A stretch of 23,813 nt of DNA from XYD12-FULL-36-8 sp041739035 (GCA_041739035.1 JBGSOQ010000345.1:1-23813); one strand, 5' to 3'. Shown: positions 7,776 through 16,502, numbered from the stretch's first letter. Notes: generated by a model not told the origin, from the letters alone. Program-made: numbers and translations.

Positions 7776-10364
7776 ATGATCGATAAAAACATATTGCATT
7801 ACAAAATTTTAAGCCAGATTGGGCAGGGCGGAATGGGTGTGTTGTATCTTGCAGAAGATACACAGATTAACCGTAAAGTAGTTCTAAAATTTCTACCGGT
7901 CGAAATGGAAAACGATCCCGATATTAATTTACGATTTAAGCGTGAGGCACAATCTGCAGGCTCGCTCAGCCATCCGAATATTGTTACTATTTACGATGTA
8001 GGAGTTCACGAGAACAAAACCTTCATAGCGATGGAATATGTTGAAGGAAAGACTCTGAGAGAACTGATAATTAGTGATGAACTTACAATTGAAAGAATCA
8101 CAAACATCTCAGTTCAGATATGCGAAGGATTAAATGAAGCACACAGCAAAGGAGTAATACACCGAGATATAAAACCCGAGAATATTCTGATTGATGAAAA
8201 AGGAAAAGTAAAGATAGTTGACTTCGGATTAGCCAAAGTAAAGAACATAAGCAAAGGTATAACAAAGCAAGATTCAACTGTTGGCACAATAAAATATATG
8301 TCACCGGAACAGATCATGAATCAGAATGTTGACCACCGTTCGGATATTTGGTCATTTGGGGTAATACTTTATGAAATGATAACTGGAAGGTATCCATTTA
8401 AGGGTGAGCATGATGCTAGCTTATTTTATTCAATTATAAATCAAAACCCGGAGCCATTAGCAAGATATAAAACAGACATTGGAGAAGGGTTCCAAAGAAT
8501 AATAGATAAATCCTTAGACAAAGACCCCGAAACAAGATACCAGCATATTGACGAGTTACTTTCTGATTTAAGAAGAGAAAAAAGAGATAGTGGTGAATTC
8601 GCTGTAAGCAAATTGAAGAGAAAGAATACAAGATTAATAAAGAGAATTTCTATTATATCCGCTGCTATCTTAGCTATTGCCCTAATATTTTTTGCAGTTA
8701 ATTATTTTCTAAACAACCCAACAAAGAAAGTCAAACCACCAAAGCATACACAACTAACCTTCGATGGCAATATTTATTTTTATGAAAATGGACCTTTGTT
8801 TGACAGATCCCAGATTTCACCGGATGGACAATTCACTGCTTATGTGGCTGGCGAAGGAAACGAAAAAGGTATTTATATAAAAGATAATTCAGGTGAGCGG
8901 GCAATTGAAATTTATAAGGGTTTAAAAGCAGTTTCTTGTTTAAGATGGTCTTCGAATGGAAATGAAATATTTTTTATGGCCCTAATGGATACCTCGTGGA
9001 ATCTGTATATAATGCCGAAGCTTGGCGGCAAAGTGCAGCAACTACTTCAACAAGTTCAGTATGGATGTTGGTCGACTGATGGAAATTTGATAGCGGGAAT
9101 CCATTCCTCAGGTAAGCGGATTAGATTTATTAAACCTGAAACAAATGAGGTTGAAAAAACAATAGAACTAACCGGAGATTTTACCTGGGTGTTGGATATA
9201 GATTGGTCACCAAATGGAGACGAAATCCTTTTTCAAACACATAATAATAATGGTGGCATTGAGGAAATTTGGACTATAAAAACCAACGGAACTCATCAAC
9301 ATAAAATTCTTCAAGATAGTAATTATATTTTTTCCCCGAGGTGGTCAGCAGACGGAAGCCATATTTATTATCTGCGGGCTAATGAAACAACCCAGGACCT
9401 GATGAAGATAGAATTTTCAACAAATTCATTAGATAAAAAATCCGAAGTTGTTCAAACCGGTTTACAGGCGCATGGTTTTTCAATTACAAGAGATAATAAA
9501 AAACTATGTTATACGAAATATAATTCTTTATCTAATCTATGGAGTTTTGCTTATGACAGAAGAGAAAATAGTTACAGGGCAAAAAAATTGACGGAAGGAA
9601 CTTCTATATTCAAAATACCCAGGATATCTCCGAATGGTTTAAAAATAGTTTTTATTAGTAAGGGAAATATTTTTGAAATGTCTCTTGATAGTAAATTAAT
9701 TAAGCAACTTACATTTTTAAATTCTGAATGTTATACTGTAGATTGGAGTCCCAACGGTAAGGAAATTGCTTATTTTTCGGGACCAAATTTATATAAACTT
9801 CCACTTGAAACTCATACTCCAACTTTGATGAAAACGGCTAATAATGGTGGTGATCTATTCTGGGAGTCGACTTTCAAGATTTTTTATTCGAGGCCAGATG
9901 GTCAGAACTATTATATGTTTAATCCTGTGACAGAAGAAAATAAATTGCTTGTCGCTAATGATAGTGTCGGATGGATATTTAATCCTTGCTTATCTCCTGA
10001 TAATTCAAATATAGCAGTGTTCTGGAATCGTTATTTGAACAACGAAAAGGCGCGGGGACTTTGGATCATTTCGCTTGAAGATTCATCACAGAATTTATTA
10101 CAAAAGGGCTTCATTCATCCTTTAAGATGGTCTGAAGACAGCAAATGGATTTATGCAATTAATTCTGATATAACTCCTCTTGAGCTATTAATGATAAATG
10201 CAAATTCTGGGAAAGCTAAAATTGTATTTACCTTTCCTTCGGATAGAATTGACCCTTATAGTGGCGTTGATGTTTCGTCTGACGGGAAAACAATTGTTTA
10301 TGCAATGCAAGAAACCAATTCCGATGTCTGGATGATAGAAAATTTTGACCCGGATGTGGAGTAG
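7776..10364 (+). CDS. Transmembrane Ser/Thr protein kinase with TolB/PD40 beta-propeller (paralogue 1)
   Basis: An 862-residue PknB-type kinase. The N-terminal kinase domain (about 8-268) looks catalytically complete: glycine loop GQGGMG (16-21), K38 (VVLKF), E57, HRDIKPEN (129-136; D131, K133, N136), DFG (149-151), SPE (176-178) and DIWSFG (190-195). A basic juxtamembrane segment leads into one membrane helix (about 291-311). The remaining ~550 residues face the periplasm or outside and carry ten PD40/TolB-like motifs, such as SPDGQFTAYVA, WSPNGDEILF, WSADGSHIYYL, SPNGLKIVFIS and WSPNGKEIAYFS, consistent with one or two propellers that could sense a ligand or partner. Its paralogue starts at 10747 and aligns almost end to end. 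The shared MIDK...HYKIL start supports the ATG, which lacks a Shine-Dalgarno. Known role: phosphorylates Ser/Thr in cytoplasmic targets. Ligand and targets are unknown. Confidence 0.93.
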   Translation: MIDKNILHYKILSQIGQGGMGVLYLAEDTQINRKVVLKFLPVEMENDPDINLRFKREAQSAGSLSHPNIVTIYDVGVHENKTFIAMEYVEGKTLRELIISDELTIERITNISVQICEGLNEAHSKGVIHRDIKPENILIDEKGKVKIVDFGLAKVKNISKGITKQDSTVGTIKYMSPEQIMNQNVDHRSDIWSFGVILYEMITGRYPFKGEHDASLFYSIINQNPEPLARYKTDIGEGFQRIIDKSLDKDPETRYQHIDELLSDLRREKRDSGEFAVSKLKRKNTRLIKRISIISAAILAIALIFFAVNYFLNNPTKKVKPPKHTQLTFDGNIYFYENGPLFDRSQISPDGQFTAYVAGEGNEKGIYIKDNSGERAIEIYKGLKAVSCLRWSSNGNEIFFMALMDTSWNLYIMPKLGGKVQQLLQQVQYGCWSTDGNLIAGIHSSGKRIRFIKPETNEVEKTIELTGDFTWVLDIDWSPNGDEILFQTHNNNGGIEEIWTIKTNGTHQHKILQDSNYIFSPRWSADGSHIYYLRANETTQDLMKIEFSTNSLDKKSEVVQTGLQAHGFSITRDNKKLCYTKYNSLSNLWSFAYDRRENSYRAKKLTEGTSIFKIPRISPNGLKIVFISKGNIFEMSLDSKLIKQLTFLNSECYTVDWSPNGKEIAYFSGPNLYKLPLETHTPTLMKTANNGGDLFWESTFKIFYSRPDGQNYYMFNPVTEENKLLVANDSVGWIFNPCLSPDNSNIAVFWNRYLNNEKARGLWIISLEDSSQNLLQKGFIHPLRWSEDSKWIYAINSDITPLELLMINANSGKAKIVFTFPSDRIDPYSGVDVSSDGKTIVYAMQETNSDVWMIENFDPDVE

Positions 10365-10395
10365 AAAATTAATTATTGAATAAATTCAGAATAAA

Positions 10396-10734
10396 ATGAA
10401 TTGTCCACTGACATATTTTGTTAATGACAGCCAAACACATTATCAACTGCATAAAAGCAGTTTAAGAACTGGTGATACAATTATCTTAAAAACTAATAAC
10501 TCATTTTATTTGATTAAAGTACTGGAAGAAGAGAAATATACAGTTTCAGGGGGATGGTTTGATAAAAATAATTTATCTCCTGCAACAACCACTATCAATG
10601 GCTGTACTTGGGGCGGAAGAACAATCAAAAATGATATTATTGCTGCGTGTGGCCTTCATCTTGAATTTGGTAATAACGTGGTTACGAGCAGAATTGAAAA
10701 AATATTTCATATTTCAAATCTTAGCGATAACTGA
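10396..10734 (+). CDS. Unrecognised 112-residue protein encoded between the two kinases
   Basis: I do not recognise this protein. It has no signal peptide or membrane segment, so it is probably cytoplasmic. Visible features are a beta-rich middle (RTGDTIILKTNNSFYLIKVL, 24-43), a conserved-looking core with SGGWFDKNN (51-59), GCTWGGR (69-75) and AACGLHLEFG (83-92), and three cysteines (C3, C70, C85). It starts 31 bp after kinase 1 and ends 12 bp before kinase 2, so the three genes are probably co-transcribed. It might be a kinase substrate, scaffold or inhibitor, but that rests only on position. A 63-codon ORF in another frame (10559-10750) overlaps the kinase 2 ATG; its composition looks like a shadow frame, so I prefer this one. 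There is no Shine-Dalgarno. Confidence 0.65.
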   Translation: MNCPLTYFVNDSQTHYQLHKSSLRTGDTIILKTNNSFYLIKVLEEEKYTVSGGWFDKNNLSPATTTINGCTWGGRTIKNDIIAACGLHLEFGNNVVTSRIEKIFHISNLSDN

Positions 10735-10746
10735 ACTTGAAACAGA

Positions 10747-13326
10747 ATGATAGATAAAATCATATCACATTACAAAATTTTAAGCCGGCTCGGGCAGGGC
10801 GGGATGGGTGTTCTTTACCTTGCCGAAGATTTAGAGCTTAACCGCAAAGCTGTATTAAAGTTTCTACCACCAGATGTGATGGATGATCCGGATATTAATT
10901 TACGATTTAGGCGGGAGGCGCAAGCTGCTGGTTCTCTCAGTCATCCTAACATAGTTACCATTTATGATGTAGGAGTTCACGAGAACAAAACCTTCATTGC
11001 AATGGAGTATGTTGAAGGAAGGACTCTGAGAAATTTAATAAACAGTGATGAACTGACGATTGAAGGAATAAAGGATATCTCAATTCAAATATGTGAAGGA
11101 TTGAACGAAGCACATAAAAAAGGAATTACTCATAGAGACATAAAACCAGAAAATATTCTGATAGATGAAAAAGGAAAAGTTAAGATAGTTGACTTCGGAT
11201 TAGCTAAGATAAAGAATGTAAGCAGAGGGATAACGAAACAGGATTCAACAGTTGGTACGCTGAAATATATGTCTCCTGAACAGATAAGAAACCAAAGCGT
11301 AGATCACCGATCGGATATCTGGTCATTCGGAGTAATACTATATGAGATGATAACAGGGAAATATCCATTTAAGGGAGAGCACGATGCAAGTCTGTTTTAT
11401 TCAATAATAAACCAGTCACCGGAACCACTCGCAAGATACAAAGCAAATATCAGCGAAGCATTCCAGAGAATAATAGATAAATCATTAGACAAAGACCCCG
11501 AAACGAGATACCAGCACATAGACGAATTGCTTTCAGATATGAGAAGAGAAAAAAGAGAAAGCGGCGAATATAAGGTTGGCAGAAGACGGAATAAAAAATT
11601 AACCAAAAGAATCCCGTTAACAATTTCTGTTGTTGCTTTTGTAGTTCTTTGTACTGCTTTGGTTCTTTACTTATTAAACACCCCAACAAAAAAAATTGCG
11701 CCACCAAAACACACACAGTTAACTTTTAATGGTAATATTTATTTTTATGGAAATGGACATTTATTCGACAGATCTCAGATTTCCCCTGATGGTCAGTTCA
11801 CTGCTTATGTAGCTGGCGAAGGAAACGAAAAAAGTATTTATGTTAAAGATAATTCTGGAGAGCAGGCAATTGAAATTTTTAAAGGATTAAGCCAAGTCAG
11901 CAGTCTAAGATGGTCTCCGACTGGTAACGATATATTTTTTTCTGCCCTTATTGATACCACGTGGTCTACCTATATAATGCCGAAGCTAGGTGGTAAAGTT
12001 CAACAACTACAAAATATTCAGTTTGGATGCTGGTCGCCCGACGGAAATTTAATCGCAGGGATCCATTCGTCAGGTAAGCAGATTAGATTTATTAAACCTG
12101 AGACAAATGAAGTTGAAAAAACAATAGAACTGACTGGAGATTTTACATGGGTGTTGGCTATAGATTGGTCACCAGATGGAGACGAGATCCTTTTTCAAAC
12201 ACATAATAATAATGGCGGCATTGAAGCAATTTGGACGATAAAAACCGACGGAACTAATCAACAAAAAATTCTTCAAGATAGTAATTATATTTTTTCTCCG
12301 AGATGGTCAGCAAACGGAAGTCATATTTATTATCTTCGGAATAACGAAACAACTCAGGACTTAATGAAGATAGAATTTTCTTCAAAGTCTTTAGATAAAA
12401 AACCCGAAGTTATTCAAACCGGCTTACAGGCGTATGGTTTTTCAATTACAAGAGATAATAAAAAACTATGTTATACGAAATATAATTCTTTATCGAATCT
12501 ATGGCGTTTTACTTATAACAGAAGAGAAAATAGTTACACGGCAAAAAAAATGACGGAAGGGACTTCTATATTTAAAAAGCCCAGGATTTCTCCAAATGGT
12601 TTTAAAATAGTTTTTATTAGCAAGGGAAATATTTTTGAAATGTCTCTTGATAGTAAATTAATAAAGCAGCTTACATTTTTAAATTCTGAATGTTATGCTG
12701 TAGATTGGAATCCCGATGGCAAGGAAATTGCTTATTTCTCGGGGCCAGATTTATATAAGCTTCCACTCGAAACTCGCAACCCAACTGTACTAAAAACGGC
12801 GAATAACGGTGGCGATCTATTCTGGGAGTCGACTTCCGAGATTTTTTATTCAACGCCAGATGGTCAGAACTATTATATATTTAATCCTATAACAGAAGAA
12901 AATAAATTGCTTGTCGCTAATGATAGTGTCGGATTGATGGATCATCCTTGCTTATCTCCTGATAATTCAAATATCGCAGTATTCTGGAATCGTTATTTGA
13001 ATAACGAATTAGCCCGGGGACTTTGGATCATTTCGCCTGAAGACTCATTGCAGAATTTATTACTAAAAGGTTCTACTCATCCTTTAGGGTGGTCCAAAGA
13101 CAGCAAATGGATTTATGCAATTAATTCTGAAAAAACTCCTCCTGAGTTATTAATGATAAATGTAAATACCGGGAAAGCTAAAATTATATTTACCTTTCCT
13201 TCGGATAGAATAGACCCTTCTAGTGGCGTTGATATTTCGTCTGACGGAAAAACAATTGTTTGTGCGATTGAGGAAAGAAACTCGGATGTTTGGATGATAG
13301 AGAATTTTGACCCGGATGTGGAGTAA
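10747..13326 (+). CDS. Transmembrane Ser/Thr protein kinase with TolB/PD40 beta-propeller (paralogue 2)
   Basis: An 859-residue tandem paralogue of the 7776 kinase. The catalytic residues are all kept: GQGGMG (16-21), K38, HRDIKPEN (129-136), DFG (149-151) and SPEQ. One HRD-proximal change, GVIHRD to GITHRD, should be tolerated. The membrane helix (about 288-309) and its flanks differ most from paralogue 1, while the outer propeller half, including SPDGQFTAYVA, WSPDGDEILF, WSANGSHIYYL, SPNGFKIVFIS and the C-terminal WMIENFDPDVE, is very close. By hand comparison the first 100 residues differ at 18 positions, whereas about 100 residues of propeller differ at 11. Both proteins may therefore bind the same or related ligands. 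The gene lies 12 bp after the small ORF. A palindromic repeat, not an ordinary terminator, follows the stop. Confidence 0.93.
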   Translation: MIDKIISHYKILSRLGQGGMGVLYLAEDLELNRKAVLKFLPPDVMDDPDINLRFRREAQAAGSLSHPNIVTIYDVGVHENKTFIAMEYVEGRTLRNLINSDELTIEGIKDISIQICEGLNEAHKKGITHRDIKPENILIDEKGKVKIVDFGLAKIKNVSRGITKQDSTVGTLKYMSPEQIRNQSVDHRSDIWSFGVILYEMITGKYPFKGEHDASLFYSIINQSPEPLARYKANISEAFQRIIDKSLDKDPETRYQHIDELLSDMRREKRESGEYKVGRRRNKKLTKRIPLTISVVAFVVLCTALVLYLLNTPTKKIAPPKHTQLTFNGNIYFYGNGHLFDRSQISPDGQFTAYVAGEGNEKSIYVKDNSGEQAIEIFKGLSQVSSLRWSPTGNDIFFSALIDTTWSTYIMPKLGGKVQQLQNIQFGCWSPDGNLIAGIHSSGKQIRFIKPETNEVEKTIELTGDFTWVLAIDWSPDGDEILFQTHNNNGGIEAIWTIKTDGTNQQKILQDSNYIFSPRWSANGSHIYYLRNNETTQDLMKIEFSSKSLDKKPEVIQTGLQAYGFSITRDNKKLCYTKYNSLSNLWRFTYNRRENSYTAKKMTEGTSIFKKPRISPNGFKIVFISKGNIFEMSLDSKLIKQLTFLNSECYAVDWNPDGKEIAYFSGPDLYKLPLETRNPTVLKTANNGGDLFWESTSEIFYSTPDGQNYYIFNPITEENKLLVANDSVGLMDHPCLSPDNSNIAVFWNRYLNNELARGLWIISPEDSLQNLLLKGSTHPLGWSKDSKWIYAINSEKTPPELLMINVNTGKAKIIFTFPSDRIDPSSGVDISSDGKTIVCAIEERNSDVWMIENFDPDVE

Positions 13327-13330
13327 AAAG

Positions 13331-13406
13331 CCTCACCTAAATCCTCTCCAAACCTGCCTGCCGGTAGGCAGGGGAGAGGACTTTTAAAACGCACCAAAGA
13401 GTGAGG
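13331..13406. repeat. Nested palindromic REP-like element between kinase 2 and the hybrid histidine kinase
   Basis: Three concentric inverted repeats are visible: outer CCTCAC (13331-13336) with GTGAGG (13401-13406); middle TCCTCTCC (13342-13349) with GGAGAGGA (13373-13380); inner CCTGCCT (13353-13359) with AGGCAGG (13366-13372), around a GCCGGT centre. An AAA bulge separates the middle and inner arms. The element is more GC-rich than its surroundings. The inner block reads CLPAGR on the minus strand, which I recall as a translated repeat recurring in genomes of this and other uncultivated lineages. The T-run after it is only four bases, so it is a better intergenic repeat than a terminator. 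Confidence 0.8.
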
Positions 13407-13426
13407 TTAATTACTAAAGTTAAATT

Positions 13427-15628
13427 ATGAAAAACAAAACTGATAAATATGAAGAAAGAATCAAGCAGCTTGAAGATGAATTAAGTGGCTTTCAAAATGC
13501 TGTAGCAGAACTTAAAATCTTAAATGAAATTGCAGTTGCTGCGGGAAAGGCATCAGATATAGATCAAACTCTGAATATAATTGTTCAAAAAATAATTAAG
13601 TCTATCGAAGCAGAACAGGGTTTAATATATCTCATCACTGAACAAAAAGATGTTTTTACCACTTTCATAAAACAGGATGACACAAGCAGACTAAAACATT
13701 CATATCATATAAGCAATAATATTACCGGCTGGGTACTGCTGCACGAAAAACCATTGCTTATAGAAAATTTATCTAGCGATAAAAGATTTAAATCAACCGA
13801 AGAGGAAAAAAGAGATATTCGCACTGTTTTATGTTCTCCTGTTTGGTTCGAGGGAAAAATCATCGGTATTATCCTGATGATCAATAAAAAAAATAAAAAA
13901 TCTTTTTCTGAAAATGAGTTAACATTACTTTCTATTATTGCTGTGCAGGCAGGGCAGTTAATAAAAAACTCTGAACTTCAACAACTTAATTTTGAAAAGA
14001 AAAGAGAAGCTGAAATTGCAAGACTTGAAACTGAAAAATTACAGGGGCTTGACAGGATCAAAACTAATTTCTTTACTAATCTTTCCCATGAATTCAGAAC
14101 TCCGCTTACTTTAATCCTCGGACCATTAGAAAAAATAATGGATCAGAAAAACTATAATGAAGATCAGCTAAAGCTTATTTACAAAAATGCCAATAGGTTA
14201 TTAAGATTAATTAACCAGCTTCTTGATCTCACTTCAATAGATGCAGGCAAGATGAAGCTAAATGTTGAAAAAGGAGATGTAGTAATATTCATTAAAGGAA
14301 TTGCCGCCTCCTTTCAACCTTTAGCTGAGATTAAAAATATTAATTTAATGTTTGTTTCTGAGCATGATAGTCTCAATTCTTTTTTTGACCATGACAAGCT
14401 TGAAAAGATTTTAAGCAATCTTTTTATTAATGCAATTAAGTTTACGAGTAACGGAAATATTATAATTTCTATTCCCAATGAATTTAGAATTAAAAACAAT
14501 AATAGATTTTTTGAAATAAATGTTGAAGATACCGGGGTCGGAATTCCTGTGGATAAAATGGAATCTGTTTTCGATCGCTTTTTTACAGACAGTAACGATA
14601 CAGTTCAGACAGGTACGGGAATTGGGTTGGCATTAGTTAAAGAGTTAGTTGAACTGCATCATGGTTTTATTTCCGTAGAAAGCAAGTTGAATAAAGGAAC
14701 AAAATTTAAAATTGAATTTCCATTCGATGAAAAATTTTATAATGAACTGGGTATAGAGATCATTTCAAGTATTGATGATAGCAAGAACTTCATTAATGAA
14801 GTTCCTGCTAAGGATTCTGACTCAGAGACAGAAGAAGAAAAATTTAACAAGGAAGAGTCTCCATTAATTTTGGTTGTAGAGGATAATGAAGATATAAGAA
14901 AATATATTAAAGAGAGCCTTGATCGGACAATGCGAATTATAGAATCATCAAATGGCAAGGAAGGTTTGGAAAAAGCATTTGTTAATATTCCTGATCTTGT
15001 TATTAGCGATGTTCTAATGCCGGAGATGAATGGAATCGAATTCTGTGAAAAATTAAAAACTGATGAAAAAACCAGTCATATTCCTGTTATTCTTTTAACA
15101 GCGCGTTCAGCGACAGAAAATAAAGTTGAAGGATTAGAAACAGGCGCCGATGATTATATCACCAAACCATTCAGTACCACTGAGCTTCAGGCACGGATTA
15201 ATAATTTAATCAAGCAAAGGAAAAATTTAAGGAAGCGGTACAGAAAAGAAATCATCTTTGATCCAAAAGATATGGCAGTTACTTCAATGGATGAGAAATT
15301 CCTGATAAAAGCTTTTGGGATAATAGAACAGCATATTTCGGATTATAAATTTACAGTGGAGGGGTTTGCTAAAGAGATAGGTTATAGCAGAATGCAGCTT
15401 CATCGTAAAATACATGCTCTTACAGATCAATCGGCAAATGAATTAATAAGATCATATCGTTTAAAAAAAGCAGCGCGACTTCTGGTAAAAAAATCCGGCA
15501 ATATTTCAGAAGTAGCTTATGAAGTTGGATTTAATAATCCATCCTATTTTGCATCCAGTTTTAAAAATCTTTTTGGTTATTCACCGTCCGAATATTTACA
15601 AAACCTCAATTCCATTCAGGAATCCTAA
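13427..15628 (+). CDS. Soluble hybrid histidine kinase: GAF-HisKA-HATPase-REC-AraC HTH
   Basis: A 733-residue protein that joins a complete two-component pathway in one chain. Order: short N-terminal coiled coil (about 5-35); GAF domain (about 40-180); coiled-coil linker (185-210); HisKA with FFTNLSHEFRTPL (phospho-acceptor H221); HATPase_c with N331/N335 (N box), EDTGVGIP (367-374) and GTGIGLAL (396-403); an acidic linker (455-478); receiver domain with EDNED (485-489), phospho-acceptor D528 in ISDVLMPEMNG, and K580; and a two-helix-pair AraC DNA-binding domain (about 625-727) ending in FGYSPSEYL. No signal peptide or membrane segment is present, so it senses a cytoplasmic cue through GAF. 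Output is probably transcriptional, unlike HTCS relatives that have periplasmic sensors. It starts 100 bp after kinase 2, across a palindromic element, without a Shine-Dalgarno. Its target genes are unknown; the exported proteins downstream are candidates. Confidence 0.93.
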   Translation: MKNKTDKYEERIKQLEDELSGFQNAVAELKILNEIAVAAGKASDIDQTLNIIVQKIIKSIEAEQGLIYLITEQKDVFTTFIKQDDTSRLKHSYHISNNITGWVLLHEKPLLIENLSSDKRFKSTEEEKRDIRTVLCSPVWFEGKIIGIILMINKKNKKSFSENELTLLSIIAVQAGQLIKNSELQQLNFEKKREAEIARLETEKLQGLDRIKTNFFTNLSHEFRTPLTLILGPLEKIMDQKNYNEDQLKLIYKNANRLLRLINQLLDLTSIDAGKMKLNVEKGDVVIFIKGIAASFQPLAEIKNINLMFVSEHDSLNSFFDHDKLEKILSNLFINAIKFTSNGNIIISIPNEFRIKNNNRFFEINVEDTGVGIPVDKMESVFDRFFTDSNDTVQTGTGIGLALVKELVELHHGFISVESKLNKGTKFKIEFPFDEKFYNELGIEIISSIDDSKNFINEVPAKDSDSETEEEKFNKEESPLILVVEDNEDIRKYIKESLDRTMRIIESSNGKEGLEKAFVNIPDLVISDVLMPEMNGIEFCEKLKTDEKTSHIPVILLTARSATENKVEGLETGADDYITKPFSTTELQARINNLIKQRKNLRKRYRKEIIFDPKDMAVTSMDEKFLIKAFGIIEQHISDYKFTVEGFAKEIGYSRMQLHRKIHALTDQSANELIRSYRLKKAARLLVKKSGNISEVAYEVGFNNPSYFASSFKNLFGYSPSEYLQNLNSIQES

Positions 15629-15635
15629 GCACATT

Positions 15636-15673
15636 GTCATTGCGAATCCTGCTTTAGCAGGGTGAAGCAATCT
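15636..15673. repeat. REP-like palindrome (TCATTGCGA...GAAGCAATCT type)
   Basis: Outer arms ATTGC (15639-15643) and GCAAT (15667-15671) enclose inner arms CCTGCT (15648-15653) and AGCAGG (15656-15661), with a TT centre. The frame TCATTGCGA...GAAGCAATCT matches a repeat type I know to be dispersed in many genomes of uncultivated bacteria. It sits 8 bp after the histidine kinase stop, with no T-run directly after it, so it is not a standard terminator. Confidence 0.75.
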
Positions 15674-15843
15674 ATTATATTTTTAATATTGCTTTACTCT
15701 CCCGACAAGTCCTTTCCCATTTTACATCCCGTATGTTACCTCCCTTATAGCAAATGTTACAATCGAGGTAGAGAAGACCTCCTTTATAGAAGATATTTGC
15801 AGTAAATAAAAGGTCATTCACAATATTTTTATGAAGAAATCAT

Positions 15844-16416
15844 ATGAAAAATAAATTATCCTTAATCATTACCTTATTGGTTATGGTTTTTGCCGGATGT
15901 AAAGAAAATACTATTACAAATCCATTGCAAGATTTTGAATTACAAAAACCTAAAAATAATCATGATCCCTCCGTTCATACAGGAACAATATTACTTGACA
16001 GAATGTTTCGAGATCCATATCCTGTTATGAACTCATTTTATATAATTAAGGGACAGATTCAGTATCGTCATAGTGTACGAATACTTGATCCAATTCCACC
16101 TAATCCTCAATATATAGTTTCTCTCAATCTTTCAGTCTCAGCGAATTTTATAGATTTTTGTACTGTTTGTGAGCCGCAGACAATTTCACCTTCCATAGGG
16201 ACAATCTCAATCGAAACCAATGATGTCGTGTACATTCCCGGAGAAGGTGGATACACATTTGAGAAAACTTTCCCGATCCACGGGAGAGTAGACAAGATGT
16301 TTTTAGTATGCAGGTTTCTTGTAACTACAGATAGTGTAGCATTAAATACAATGTGGCTTTGGCTCGGCTCTTCAATAAATGGAAAAATTAAGAATTCTGC
16401 ACCGGAAGAAAATTAA
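15844..16416 (+). CDS. Predicted lipoprotein of unknown function
   Basis: A 190-residue protein with a lipoprotein signal: MKNK, a hydrophobic run (5-17) and the lipobox FAGC with C19. The mature part starts KENTITNPLQDFELQKP. It is rich in beta-forming residues and contains CTVCEPQ (two cysteines three apart), a GEGGYTFEKTFPIHGRVDKMFLVCRFL segment read in pieces, and a C-terminal MWLWLGSSINGK. I do not recognise a family; an immunoglobulin-like beta-sandwich is plausible but unproven. Only a weak purine stretch precedes the ATG. It lies 86 bp upstream of the repeat-protein gene on the same strand with no terminator between, so the two may be co-transcribed and exported to the same surface. 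Confidence 0.7.
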   Translation: MKNKLSLIITLLVMVFAGCKENTITNPLQDFELQKPKNNHDPSVHTGTILLDRMFRDPYPVMNSFYIIKGQIQYRHSVRILDPIPPNPQYIVSLNLSVSANFIDFCTVCEPQTISPSIGTISIETNDVVYIPGEGGYTFEKTFPIHGRVDKMFLVCRFLVTTDSVALNTMWLWLGSSINGKIKNSAPEEN

Positions 16417-16502
16417 TATTTTACCCGGTTGGGAAAAAAGTTTACCAATATGAATTTCTTAAGGTAACATGTGGACTTTTAATAAAAACCTAGGAGTGTG
16501 TA

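Noticed and set aside
10559..10750. A 63-codon plus-strand frame whose stop overlaps the kinase 2 ATG
   Set aside because: The ATGA overlap is tempting, but the frame lies inside the better 112-residue ORF and its composition (runs of Ile/Leu/Met) looks like a shadow.
13113..13397. A 94-codon minus-strand frame starting in the palindromic element
   Set aside because: It is antisense to the kinase 2 C-terminus, and its N-terminal part is only the translated repeat (CLPAGR type).
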